Assembly (NCBI GenBank): GCA_902800365.1
Contig: CADCEF010000001.1
Location: forward strand, 62,001-126,000
Length of the DNA stretch: 64,000 nt
DNA from: an uncultured Prevotella sp.
GTDB taxonomy: Bacteria; Bacteroidota; Bacteroidia; Bacteroidales; Bacteroidaceae
Reading direction: 5' to 3'
The notes under the pieces were generated by a model. It searched no databases and had not been told where the DNA came from. It was given only the letters and a program-made list of their open reading frames with translations. Shown piece after piece: positions 18,217 to 25,518 of this stretch. Every line of letters starts with the position of its first letter. The stretch's first letter is position 1. A program made the translations under genes and the position numbers.

Positions 18217-18669
18217 TCAATTTTTACATTTTTCGCTAAATGCCAGTGCATATACTTTCATTTGTTTCACCATCGCCAGCAGTCCGTTACTGCGGGTTGG
18301 CGACAGGTGCTCTTTCAGTCCGATTTCTTCGATAAAATAGAGGTCAGCATCCAGGATTTCCTGTGGAGTGTGGTCGCTCAGCACGCGTATCAGCAGCGCC
18401 ACAATACCCTTTACTATCAGCGCATCGCTCTCGGCACTGAAGTGAATCACATCCACTTCTTCACCTTTTGCATTTTCACCTTTAACTAGGTCGGCCTGCA
18501 GCCACACACGACTCTGACAACCGTCTATCAGATTCTGTTCGGTCTTGTACTTATCGTCAAGCGGTTCCTGCTCGTTGCCTAAGTCAATGAGCAGCTGATA
18601 CTTATCCATCCAGTCGTCAAAACCACTGAACTCCTCTATAATCTCGTCTTGTATTTCGTTTATTGTCAT
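18217..18669 (-). CDS. sufE: SufE family sulfur acceptor protein
   Basis: Accepts persulfide sulfur from a SufS-type cysteine desulfurase for Fe-S cluster assembly. The 150-residue length is normal. The acceptor Cys is in LIDGCQSRVWLQ (near residue 50), and the N-terminal FDDWMDKYQLLIDLG segment is typical. No other suf genes are in the window. It lies just upstream of nrdD, an Fe-S-dependent system. Confidence 0.92.
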   Translation of the reverse strand: MTINEIQDEIIEEFSGFDDWMDKYQLLIDLGNEQEPLDDKYKTEQNLIDGCQSRVWLQADLVKGENAKGEEVDVIHFSAESDALIVKGIVALLIRVLSDHTPQEILDADLYFIEEIGLKEHLSPTRSNGLLAMVKQMKVYALAFSEKCKN

Positions 18670-18763
18670 AGCGTTTATAATTTGCCTGCAAAGTTACTAA
18701 AAATCCCCTATCCCACCAAACATATCCCATATTAAATTCCGTTAATTATTTGCCCCGATTTTG

Positions 18764-19223
18764 TTACGCGTTGATAAACAGCATCTTGTGCCGATTTCCT
18801 CTAAAACGCACTGCAAAATGCAGCCAAACGGCTCCAAATCTGTTTCTTTTCAACCAGCAGCTCGTCGAACTCCTGCTGCGATTCGTCGGCATAATCCAGC
18901 AATATCGCCGCGTAGCGTATCAGCTGCTCCATATTCTCCACGCGGATGTCCACCGCGCACCCCGTCAAGTGGTTGCTACTAGCCACCCCACCTATCTTCT
19001 TATTCAGCTGCGGCGAGCGATACCCGCTGTTGATAATTATTGGTGCGCCGTACCTCTTTCTGAGGACTTCCAGCCACTCACAAACCCTCTTAAGATTGGC
19101 TATCGCCTCGTGACTTGGGATGTTATATACTTCGGGATGACTCCCGCTCCGGGTGAACTCCCCGAGCATAAAGTGAGGCGAAAGTTTCGCCCCACTATTC
19201 AATTGAATTATCTGTTCCATCAT
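18764..19223 (-). pseudogene. Peptidase M15 (D-Ala-D-Ala carboxypeptidase/endolysin-like), frameshifted
   Basis: The open frame (18801-19223) encodes an M15A-type peptidase with the zinc ligands of SNHLTGCAVDIR. It ends in IWSRLAAFCSAF and lacks the final WLHFAVR motif that carries the third zinc ligand. That motif is present in another frame directly after IWSR: reading on gives WLHFAVR plus about 14 residues to a TAA at 18764. One extra T at the TTT near 18826-18828 explains this. The intact paralogue at 51991 confirms the expected C-terminus. It is a recent pseudogene or a sequencing error. There is no signal peptide, as in endolysins. Confidence 0.8.
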
Positions 19224-19267
19224 CAATTTTTAATTTTTACATTTTCTCACCTTCATGCCCCCAGCCC

Positions 19268-19356
19268 TTGTCATGTCGAGCGTAGTCGAGGAATCTTTGC
19301 GGCTTTAGCCGCATTCATGAGATGTCTCCACGCGCTTCGCTTGGTCGACATGACAA
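19268..19356. repeat. Palindromic intergenic repeat element
   Basis: An 89-bp element closed by TTGTCATGTCGA and TCGACATGACAA arms, with an inner hairpin TGCGGCTTTAGCCGCA. It resembles small dispersed repeats (REP/MITE-like) found between genes in Bacteroidetes. Confidence 0.75.
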
Positions 19357-19360
19357 AGAG

Positions 19361-19440
19361 GAGGGTGAACGCTCGGGATGACAATGGAGGAATGAACGCT
19401 CGGAATGACAAGGGAAGAGGGAATGCTCGGGATGACAGAA
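19361..19440. repeat. Imperfect tandem repeat of about 26-30 bp
   Basis: Three degenerate copies built on GAACGCTCGGGATGACA, separated by AATGGAGG- and AGGGAAGAGG-type spacers. They directly follow the palindromic repeat and precede the smalltalk gene. Confidence 0.7.
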
Positions 19441-19466
19441 CAGTATTAACTTAAAGATTAAACATC

Positions 19467-19568
19467 ATGACTAAGAGAGAGACGATTAAGTTCATCGTGC
19501 AGATGATTGCGTCAATCGCAACGGCGATTGTTACGGCACTGGGAGCCACATCGTGTATGGGCCAGTGA
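19467..19568 (+). CDS. Smalltalk family peptide (33 aa)
   Basis: A 33-residue peptide with a basic N-terminus (MTKRETIK), one hydrophobic segment (about residues 9-26) and the ending GATSCMGQ. It matches the second copy at 56986 in length and pattern. The small Bacteroidetes 'smalltalk' family is often next to HU-like and peptidase genes; its role is unknown. The sequence reads like a lipoprotein signal peptide with only three residues after the Cys. It is divergent from the frameshifted M15 gene and followed by a strong terminator, which supports a real transcript. Confidence 0.85.
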   Translation: MTKRETIKFIVQMIASIATAIVTALGATSCMGQ

Positions 19569-19576
19569 CAATGAAA

Positions 19577-19616
19577 AAGGAGAAGCATTACCAAAGTGCT
19601 TCTCCTTATTTTTTTT
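19577..19616 (+). terminator. Terminator after the first smalltalk gene
   Basis: An 11-bp perfect stem AAGGAGAAGCA / TGCTTCTCCTT followed by ATTTTTTTT, 8 bp after the stop. It also faces the convergent SpoIIE gene. Confidence 0.9.
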
Positions 19617-19619
19617 GCC

Positions 19620-21542
19620 TTACTGCATGCGTAGGCACATCATAGTAAGGTCGTCGTTCGGGTCGGCACCGTCGCGGTGGGCTTGCACCTCGTTGAAGAG
19701 GGTTTCTACAACCTGCTTGGCGCTCTCGAAGTGGGTGCTGCGCAGGATGGATAGTAGCTGGTCGTCGCCAAACTGCTCGTGCTGGCGGTTCTCGGCCTCG
19801 TTCAGTCCGTCGGTATAGAGGAACAGCGCACGGCCCTTGATAGACTCAATCTCCTCGCCTTCGAACTCCAAGCCCGGCATCACGCCAATAGGGAAGTTGG
19901 GCAGCATCTGCAGGAACTCGCCATGATTCTCGCCACCACCAATGACAGGCGGGTTATGACCGGCATTACAGAACATGAGGTGACCCGACTGCAGATTAAC
20001 CACGCCCACAAACATGGTAACAAACATGGAAGTGGGGTTCTCGTCGCCCGACAGGGCCTCGTTCATGTGTGTACATATCTCGGCAGGCGGCATCTGCTGG
20101 TTGGCCAGCGTACGGAACAGGCGGGTTACCTGAGCCATAAACAGCGAGGCAGGAACACCCTTACCACTAACATCGCCCACGCAGAAGTACAGGCTGTCGC
20201 CCTTAAGCAGATAGCCATAAAGGTCGCCACCAACTTCCTTGGCAGGGGTCATTGAGGCATGCATATCCAGGCCCTCGCGGTTGGGGAACACGCTGGGCAG
20301 CATGCTCATCTGTATGTTGCTGGCCACGTTAAGCTCACTCTCGATAGAGGCTTTCTGGGCGGTGGTAAGCTTAAGCTCTTCGATATACTTTACCAACGAC
20401 TGCTGCATGTTGCCGAACGAGTGACTGAGCTGACCTATCTCGTCGGTACGTTCGAAGTTGGGCAACTCGGCATCGAAATGACCCGAGGCTATCGTCTCGG
20501 CCTCGCGCGCCAGGCGGTGCAGAGGTTTCAACTCGCGCGTTATCACATTTATAAACACGTACAACATTACCAGCAAGCCTACAAACACAATGGCCATTAC
20601 GGTGTGGCGCAGGCGGTTGAAGCCGCTGAAAATATCGCTCTCGGGGCACACGATGGCCATAGAACAGCCCGTTTTGCCCAACGGCTTGTAGAACACGTAG
20701 CTATCCTTGCCGTCTATCATCATGCGGCGCATGCCCTCCTCGCCACGCTGCATGGCATGACCAAGTGAAGTTAGAGCCGTATCGGGCTCAAGCATGGTTT
20801 GCGTAAATATGGTTTGGCGGGTAATCTTAGTGCTGTCGGGGTGAACAAAGTACTGACCGCCTCGGCCTATCATGATGCTATAAGAGTTAGGATAGGGCTT
20901 TACCGATGAGATGGTTTGCGACAGCCAGCTGATGGACAGACTGGTGTTGATGACGCCAATAAAGGCGCCCTTATTGTCTTTGATGGCCTGACAGTAGGTG
21001 GTAACCATCTCGTAAGTATTGGTGGGCGCATCAAGGTCCATATAAGGATCGGTCCAGCAGGGGTGATTTAACAGCTGAGGCATCAGATACCAGTCCATAA
21101 AGAAGTACTGGTAGTTATCGCTACCGCCCTGCAGGGTACGGATGCTGTCGCCCTCGAATTTAGAGTAGGCCGAGAAATAGCGGCCATAATCCTTAAAGAA
21201 GTAAGGTTCGAAGGCGATAGAGCACGAATAGAAATCGGGATTGTTACGCAGTGTTCCCTCGCTGTACACAAACATAGAGTCGGCCACGTTTGGGTGTCGC
21301 TGCACCAGCCACTCGGTCATCTGTGAGGCCACCTCAACACGGTTCAGGATACCCTCTACCTGCAGCGACGTACGCTCTAATATGGTGGTGGCACGATGGA
21401 TGGCCTCCTGGCGCACCGCCTCGCGCGACTGATAGAACAGAAAACTGAGGGCCGCGATAAAGATAACGGCGGCAAACATCACCACCCACAGGCTAACCCT
21501 GATGGACAACTTACGGCGTATATAGGCTAACATTTTATTCAT
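19620..21542 (-). CDS. Membrane-bound SpoIIE/RsbU-type PP2C phosphatase with Cache and HAMP domains
   Basis: A 640-residue sensor phosphatase. A transmembrane helix (about residues 15-38) leads into a periplasmic Cache sensor (about 40-310). A second helix (MAIVFVGLLVMLYVFINVI), a HAMP linker (about 335-390) and a coiled coil follow. The C-terminal PP2C SpoIIE domain (about 400-640) has GGDLYGY, GDVSGKGVPASLFMA and DDLTMMCLR. Such enzymes dephosphorylate anti-anti-sigma factors in partner switching. A binding protein gene lies 9 bp upstream in the same transcript and may feed it a ligand signal (inference). No partner switch is in the window. Confidence 0.88.
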   Translation of the reverse strand: MNKMLAYIRRKLSIRVSLWVVMFAAVIFIAALSFLFYQSREAVRQEAIHRATTILERTSLQVEGILNRVEVASQMTEWLVQRHPNVADSMFVYSEGTLRNNPDFYSCSIAFEPYFFKDYGRYFSAYSKFEGDSIRTLQGGSDNYQYFFMDWYLMPQLLNHPCWTDPYMDLDAPTNTYEMVTTYCQAIKDNKGAFIGVINTSLSISWLSQTISSVKPYPNSYSIMIGRGGQYFVHPDSTKITRQTIFTQTMLEPDTALTSLGHAMQRGEEGMRRMMIDGKDSYVFYKPLGKTGCSMAIVCPESDIFSGFNRLRHTVMAIVFVGLLVMLYVFINVITRELKPLHRLAREAETIASGHFDAELPNFERTDEIGQLSHSFGNMQQSLVKYIEELKLTTAQKASIESELNVASNIQMSMLPSVFPNREGLDMHASMTPAKEVGGDLYGYLLKGDSLYFCVGDVSGKGVPASLFMAQVTRLFRTLANQQMPPAEICTHMNEALSGDENPTSMFVTMFVGVVNLQSGHLMFCNAGHNPPVIGGGENHGEFLQMLPNFPIGVMPGLEFEGEEIESIKGRALFLYTDGLNEAENRQHEQFGDDQLLSILRSTHFESAKQVVETLFNEVQAHRDGADPNDDLTMMCLRMQ

Positions 21543-21551
21543 ATCGGCAGA

Positions 21552-22514
21552 CTATCGTTTATCTATTAACTCCTGGTAGGTTACTTCGCGGTCGAGCATA
21601 CCGTTCTGATACATCAGGCGACTGGCCTGCTTAACCATATCGGGGCGCAGACGGAACTCACGTTTCTTCGACTCGCGGTCGACCTGCAATCGCAGCACCT
21701 CCTTCAGCATCAGCTGCTGCATCACGCGGTTGGTACCTATCTTATCCCTGTCTACATATTTCATCACGATATCGAGTGTTTCATCTGGATGCGCAGCGGC
21801 ATACTCCCATCCCTTACGGCTGGCCTTGGCAAAGCGATGAGCCTGGTCGCGGTGCTTCTCGTAATAGCTGCGAGTCATATAAACGCCATCTTCCTGCACG
21901 TTGTAGCCGTGGTCGCAGAAGCGATACACGTTCTTATCGGTCATGGTAATGCCTGCCTGCACCAGCTGGTAGTACTCGTTGTAGCTCATGGCCAAGGTGG
22001 CATCGAGAGCACCAGCCACAAACAGGTTTACGTTCTGGGCAAAGCGAACAAACTCGTAGTTGAGGTGGTCCATAATACTCATGCAGATGGCCAACTGACC
22101 GAAGCCTACGCTCCAGATACCCACCTTGGCACCTTTTTGCTTAAGCGGGTCTTGATTGCGGGCCGATACTATAACCATGGCATTATTCATAGATGTCTGC
22201 AGGATGTTTACCAATGGTACACCGCCGTCGACAATCTCTAATGCCTGGCAAAGCTGCAGCGTAGTGGCCTGGCACTGGTTATGCTGCAATCGGGCCATGG
22301 CGGGCTGTGTAGGCGTGGGGTGCTCAATACGAACATTTAAGCCTGCCTCGCGGTAAAAGCCCTTGGCCTCGGCCACATAATAGCCGGCAAACTGCGCCTG
22401 TGCCGTCCACTGGGGGGTAAACACCATGGTTTCGCCTTGTGCCGACACTGCAAGCGGCACCATATTAAATAATAGGGTTAGAATGGCTGTAAGTAGCCGA
22501 TTTTTAATATTCAT
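21552..22514 (-). CDS. Stand-alone NMT1/THI5-like (SsuA-type) substrate-binding protein
   Basis: A 320-residue exported protein with a signal peptide ending AVSAQ. The N-terminal FTPQWTAQAQFAGYYVAEAKGFYREAGL segment is diagnostic of THI5/SsuA-type binding proteins for pyrimidines, sulfonates and related ligands. No ABC permease or ATPase gene accompanies it. It directly precedes a Cache-HAMP-SpoIIE phosphatase, so a role as a periplasmic sensor for that phosphatase is more likely than transport (inference). A TATCTTTG -7 element lies about 40 bp upstream. Confidence 0.82.
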   Translation of the reverse strand: MNIKNRLLTAILTLLFNMVPLAVSAQGETMVFTPQWTAQAQFAGYYVAEAKGFYREAGLNVRIEHPTPTQPAMARLQHNQCQATTLQLCQALEIVDGGVPLVNILQTSMNNAMVIVSARNQDPLKQKGAKVGIWSVGFGQLAICMSIMDHLNYEFVRFAQNVNLFVAGALDATLAMSYNEYYQLVQAGITMTDKNVYRFCDHGYNVQEDGVYMTRSYYEKHRDQAHRFAKASRKGWEYAAAHPDETLDIVMKYVDRDKIGTNRVMQQLMLKEVLRLQVDRESKKREFRLRPDMVKQASRLMYQNGMLDREVTYQELIDKR

Positions 22515-22673
22515 GATAGTAAAAACAAATAGTTTCCTAGTTTATACGTGGGCAAAGATAGTGTATTTTTTGCAAACTGCCAACTATTTTGTAAACTTTT
22601 TGGTATTTCGTGGTTCTTAAGAAAATATAAATCGGGCTATTGGCTGAAAATTAAGCCCATTTGGTTGAAGTTT

Positions 22674-22705
22674 TTTGTGTAGTTCAACCTTTCGGCGTAA
22701 TTTTG
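22674..22705 (+). promoter_or_regulatory. Orphan Bacteroidetes-type promoter
   Basis: TTTG (22674-22677), exactly 20 nt, then TAATTTTG (22698-22705) on the plus strand, with no plus-strand gene downstream. It could drive a small RNA ending at the hairpin 22823-22854. Confidence 0.5.
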
Positions 22706-22709
22706 CGCT

Positions 22710-22857
22710 CAGAAAGTTAGATAGTTAGATTCGTAATTTGATTGATTAAGTTAGTTTTTTCATACATTTATAGGTTTTTGTTAGTAAAGTAATGATTAGT
22801 AATTGGTTGGTGAAAACACAAGAATCAGGGGGCGCAGTGATGCGCCCCCTGATTTAT
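22710..22857 (+). ncRNA. Putative small RNA from the orphan promoter to the hairpin
   Basis: The 339-bp gap between the binding-protein gene and the U32 gene holds no convincing ORF. A full promoter and a 14-bp perfect hairpin with TTTATT frame an AT-rich stretch of about 150 nt with repeated GTTAG motifs. It is a candidate small RNA only, with no known family recognised. Confidence 0.3.
22823..22854. terminator. Strong hairpin at the end of the U32 gene
   Basis: AATCAGGGGGCGCA / TGCGCCCCCTGATT is a perfect 14-bp stem with a 4-nt loop that abuts the U32 stop codon. It can act on both strands. Confidence 0.85.
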
Positions 22858-24092
22858 TCTACCGGTTCTAAGCGGAAGAGTTTATCGCTTGGACGGATTT
22901 TATCGGTTACGGCTATCGACACGCGAGTGCCTTTCTCAGCCACTTCTACGGGGCCGTTATCGCCGTGTATCTCATCGGCCGTTACATACATAACACCTGT
23001 TGTAGGGCCTGTAATCAGCATCTTATCGCCCACCTTGAAAGTGTTAGCCTCAACAGTGAACTCGGCCACACCGAGCTTTGAGAAGTATTTTACGCCTTTG
23101 CCGATGTAGACCTTGCGCTCGGTAGCATTGCTGCCGTAATGCTTGTTCCACTCGCCCATGAGCTGGCCTTGATAGTAACCATCCCAGAAACCGCGATTGA
23201 ACACCGTTGCCAGACGAGCATCCCACTCGTCCTTACGTTCCTCGGTAAACGTGCCATCGAGCACTGCCTGAATAGCCTCCTTGTAGCAGCGGATAACGGT
23301 GTAGACGTATTCGGGACCACGGGCGCGACCTTCAATCTTGAACACACGCACGCCCGACTTCATCATGCGATCGATGAAGCGCACAGTCTTCAAGTCCTTC
23401 GGACTCATAATGTACTTATTATCGATGTCGAGCTGATAGCCCGTCTCGTTGTCGGTAGCGGTATATGAGCGGCGGCACACCTGAATGCACTCGCCACGAT
23501 TGGCCGAACGGTTGGCTGCGTGCAGACTAAGGTAGCACTTGCCACTGATGGCCATGCAGAGAGCTCCGTGACAGAACATCTCTATACGTATCTGATGGCC
23601 GCTGGGGCCGCAGATATGCTCCTCCTCAACCTGACGGAATATCTCGGCCACCTGATCCATATTCAGTTCGCGCGCCAGCACCACCACATCGGCAAACTGG
23701 GCATAGAACTTCAGAGCCTCTATATTAGAGATGTTAAGCTGGGTAGAGAGATGCACCTCCTGCCCCACCTTATTACAATAGGTCATAACAGCCACATCGC
23801 TGGCTATCACAGCCGAGATGCCTGCCTCCTTGGCAGCATCAATGATCTCGTGCATCAGTGGTATATCCTCACCATAGATGATGGTGTTGACGGTAAGATA
23901 GCTCTTTATGCCATGCTCGTCGCAGGTAGCAGCTATCTCGCGCAGGTCGTCAATCGTGAAAGTCGACGCCGAATGTGCGCGCATGTTCAACTTCTCGATG
24001 CCGAAGTAGATACTGTCGGCACCAGCCTGAATGGCTGCAGCGAGCGATTCGCGCGAACCTACAGGAGCCATTATTTCGTAATCTTGAATCAT
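22854..24092 (-). CDS. U32 family peptidase (TrhP/RlhA-like RNA-modification protein)
   Basis: A 412-residue protein with an N-terminal barrel (MAPVGSRESLAAAIQAGADSIYFG). The U32 signature cysteines are in EMFCHGALCMAISGKCY and ECIQVCRRSY. A small beta domain follows (about residues 330-412). The family name is historical: characterised members hydroxylate tRNA uridine or 23S rRNA cytidine and bind an Fe-S cluster through these cysteines. The exact substrate cannot be told from sequence. It is downstream of the deoxynucleoside kinase genes, and its start codon lies inside an AT-rich tandem repeat. Confidence 0.9.
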   Translation of the reverse strand: MIQDYEIMAPVGSRESLAAAIQAGADSIYFGIEKLNMRAHSASTFTIDDLREIAATCDEHGIKSYLTVNTIIYGEDIPLMHEIIDAAKEAGISAVIASDVAVMTYCNKVGQEVHLSTQLNISNIEALKFYAQFADVVVLARELNMDQVAEIFRQVEEEHICGPSGHQIRIEMFCHGALCMAISGKCYLSLHAANRSANRGECIQVCRRSYTATDNETGYQLDIDNKYIMSPKDLKTVRFIDRMMKSGVRVFKIEGRARGPEYVYTVIRCYKEAIQAVLDGTFTEERKDEWDARLATVFNRGFWDGYYQGQLMGEWNKHYGSNATERKVYIGKGVKYFSKLGVAEFTVEANTFKVGDKMLITGPTTGVMYVTADEIHGDNGPVEVAEKGTRVSIAVTDKIRPSDKLFRLEPVE

Positions 24093-24127
24093 TAAAGATT
24101 AAACATTAAAGATTAAACATTAAACAT
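24091..24127. repeat. AT-rich tandem repeat at the U32 start codon
   Basis: Four units alternating ATTAAAGATTAAACATT. On the coding strand the last unit contains the ATG, so the repeat forms the translation initiation region. Confidence 0.65.
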
Positions 24128-24150
24128 TCTTGGCAAAGCCGAGCGAAACA

Positions 24151-24771
24151 TTATTCCAGAGGGAACAAGCCGTAGAGTTTCTGGTCGATGAGTTCGGTTA
24201 CCATCTTGAAATCCTCAGGGCGGTCGCCAAACTTGCAGTTATCGCCATCAACAATAATCAGCGGACCGCGATAGGTAGCAATCCAGTCCTCATAGCGCTT
24301 CTCAAGACCCTGTAGATAGTCGAGACGCATGGTCTGCTCGTACTCGCGACCACGCTTCTGAATCTGTGCTACCAGCGTAGGAATGCTCGAGCGGATGTAG
24401 ATCATCAGGTCGGGCAACTTTACCAGCGACATCATCAGGTCGAACAAGTCGGTATAATTGGCAAAATCGCGATCGCTCATCATACCCTGATCGTGCAGGT
24501 TTGGTGCAAAAATGCGTGCATCTTCAAATATGGTACGGTCTTGAATAATAGTATCCTTCGACTTCGAAATTTCCACCACCTCCTTGAATCGCTTGTTCAG
24601 GAAATAAATCTGAAGATTGAACGACCAGCGGGGCATATCTGCATAGAAATCAGCCAGATACGGATTATTATCAACGGGTTCAAAACGTGGTATCCAACCA
24701 TAACGATGGGCCAGCAATTTTGTTAATGTAGTCTTGCCACTACCTATGTTTCCTGCTATTGCGATGTGCAT
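24151..24771 (-). CDS. Deoxynucleoside kinase (dNK family), copy 1
   Basis: Phosphorylates deoxynucleosides for salvage. The 206-residue protein has the P-loop GNIGSGKTTLTKLLA at residues 7-21, the lid/substrate motif QDRTIFEDARIF, and a LMIYIRSSIPTLVAQIQKRGREYE segment. It is paralogous to the next gene upstream at roughly half identity by eye. Bacteria with such pairs often have one enzyme preferring dAdo/dCyd and one dGuo, but I cannot assign which here. Confidence 0.9.
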   Translation of the reverse strand: MHIAIAGNIGSGKTTLTKLLAHRYGWIPRFEPVDNNPYLADFYADMPRWSFNLQIYFLNKRFKEVVEISKSKDTIIQDRTIFEDARIFAPNLHDQGMMSDRDFANYTDLFDLMMSLVKLPDLMIYIRSSIPTLVAQIQKRGREYEQTMRLDYLQGLEKRYEDWIATYRGPLIIVDGDNCKFGDRPEDFKMVTELIDQKLYGLFPLE

Positions 24772-24784
24772 GATGTCTTAAAAT

Positions 24785-24817
24785 TTAAAAATTAAACATT
24801 AAACATTAAACATTAAA
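24785..24817. repeat. AT-rich tandem repeat between the deoxynucleoside kinase genes
   Basis: Tandem ATTAAACATTAAACATTAA units, the same family as at 10642 and 24091. Confidence 0.6.
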
Positions 24818-25427
24818 ACAGTCCAAAGAGGGTTGAGTCGATCTTGTCGATGATACCGGCAAGGTCGCGGGGAGTGTTCAAAAAGTCGAGATTGTCTTTC
24901 TCGATAGTGATGACACGACCCTTATATTTGTTGTACACAAAATCGTCGTATCGACTATTCAGGTTCTGCAGATACTCCAGCTGAATGGCCTGTTCATAGT
25001 CGCGCCCACGCTTCTGGATGTTGCTTACCAGATGGGGTACCGATGCTCGCAGATATATCATGAGGTCGGGCAATTTTACTACCGACATCATCTGCTCGAA
25101 CAGTTCCATATAAGTTTCGTAGTCACGCTCTGACAGATTGCCCATCTCGCGGTTGTTCTCCATAAACACATGAACGCCCTCGTAGATGGTACGATCCTGA
25201 ATGATAGTATGGTCGGCCTTAGCGATGTCGATAAGATCGCGAAATCGCTCCTTGAGGAAAAACACCTCCATATTGAACGACCAACGGTGAATATCGCGGT
25301 AGTAATCCTCCAAATATGGGTTACTATCAACCGACTCAAACCTTGGCTCCCAGCCATAATGCTTGGCCAGAAGACGGGTAAGAGTTGACTTGCCGCTACC
25401 TATGTTTCCTGCTACTGCGATATGCAT
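24813..25427 (-). CDS. Deoxynucleoside kinase (dNK family), copy 2
   Basis: A 204-residue paralogue of copy 1 with P-loop GNIGSGKSTLTRLLA, QDRTIYEGVHVF and RASVPHLVSNIQKRGRDYE. The start was set at the ATG at 25427 because an upstream in-frame TTG lies within the -7 element (TACCTTTG, plus-strand 25446-25453). It is the first gene of the dNK-dNK-U32 operon. It is divergent from the papain-like lipoprotein gene, and their -33 elements are only 4 bp apart. Confidence 0.9.
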   Translation of the reverse strand: MHIAVAGNIGSGKSTLTRLLAKHYGWEPRFESVDSNPYLEDYYRDIHRWSFNMEVFFLKERFRDLIDIAKADHTIIQDRTIYEGVHVFMENNREMGNLSERDYETYMELFEQMMSVVKLPDLMIYLRASVPHLVSNIQKRGRDYEQAIQLEYLQNLNSRYDDFVYNKYKGRVITIEKDNLDFLNTPRDLAGIIDKIDSTLFGLF

Positions 25428-25445
25428 ATTTTCTGAATGAGGGTG

Positions 25446-25513
25446 CAAAGGTACAAACTTATTCTGAAATTACCAAATTTATTTGGTATTATGCACATTA
25501 TTTAGTATCTTTG
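25446..25513. promoter_or_regulatory. Divergent promoter pair with adjoining -33 elements
   Basis: Leftward: -7 TACCTTTG (plus 25446-25453), a 20-nt gap, -33 TTTG (plus 25474-25477). Rightward: -33 TTTG (25482-25485), a 20-nt gap, -7 TATCTTTG (25506-25513). Both fit the consensus exactly. The -33 boxes form the symmetric CCAAATTTATTTGG. Confidence 0.85.
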
Positions 25514-25518
25514 CAGCC

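Noticed and set aside
22792-23109. A 105-codon plus-strand ORF across the terminator into the U32 gene
   Set aside because: Mostly antisense to U32 and crosses a strong hairpin. The small-RNA reading of this region is more economical.
23520-24095. A 191-codon plus-strand ORF opposite the U32 gene
   Set aside because: Shadow frame. The minus-strand protein has conserved cysteine motifs.
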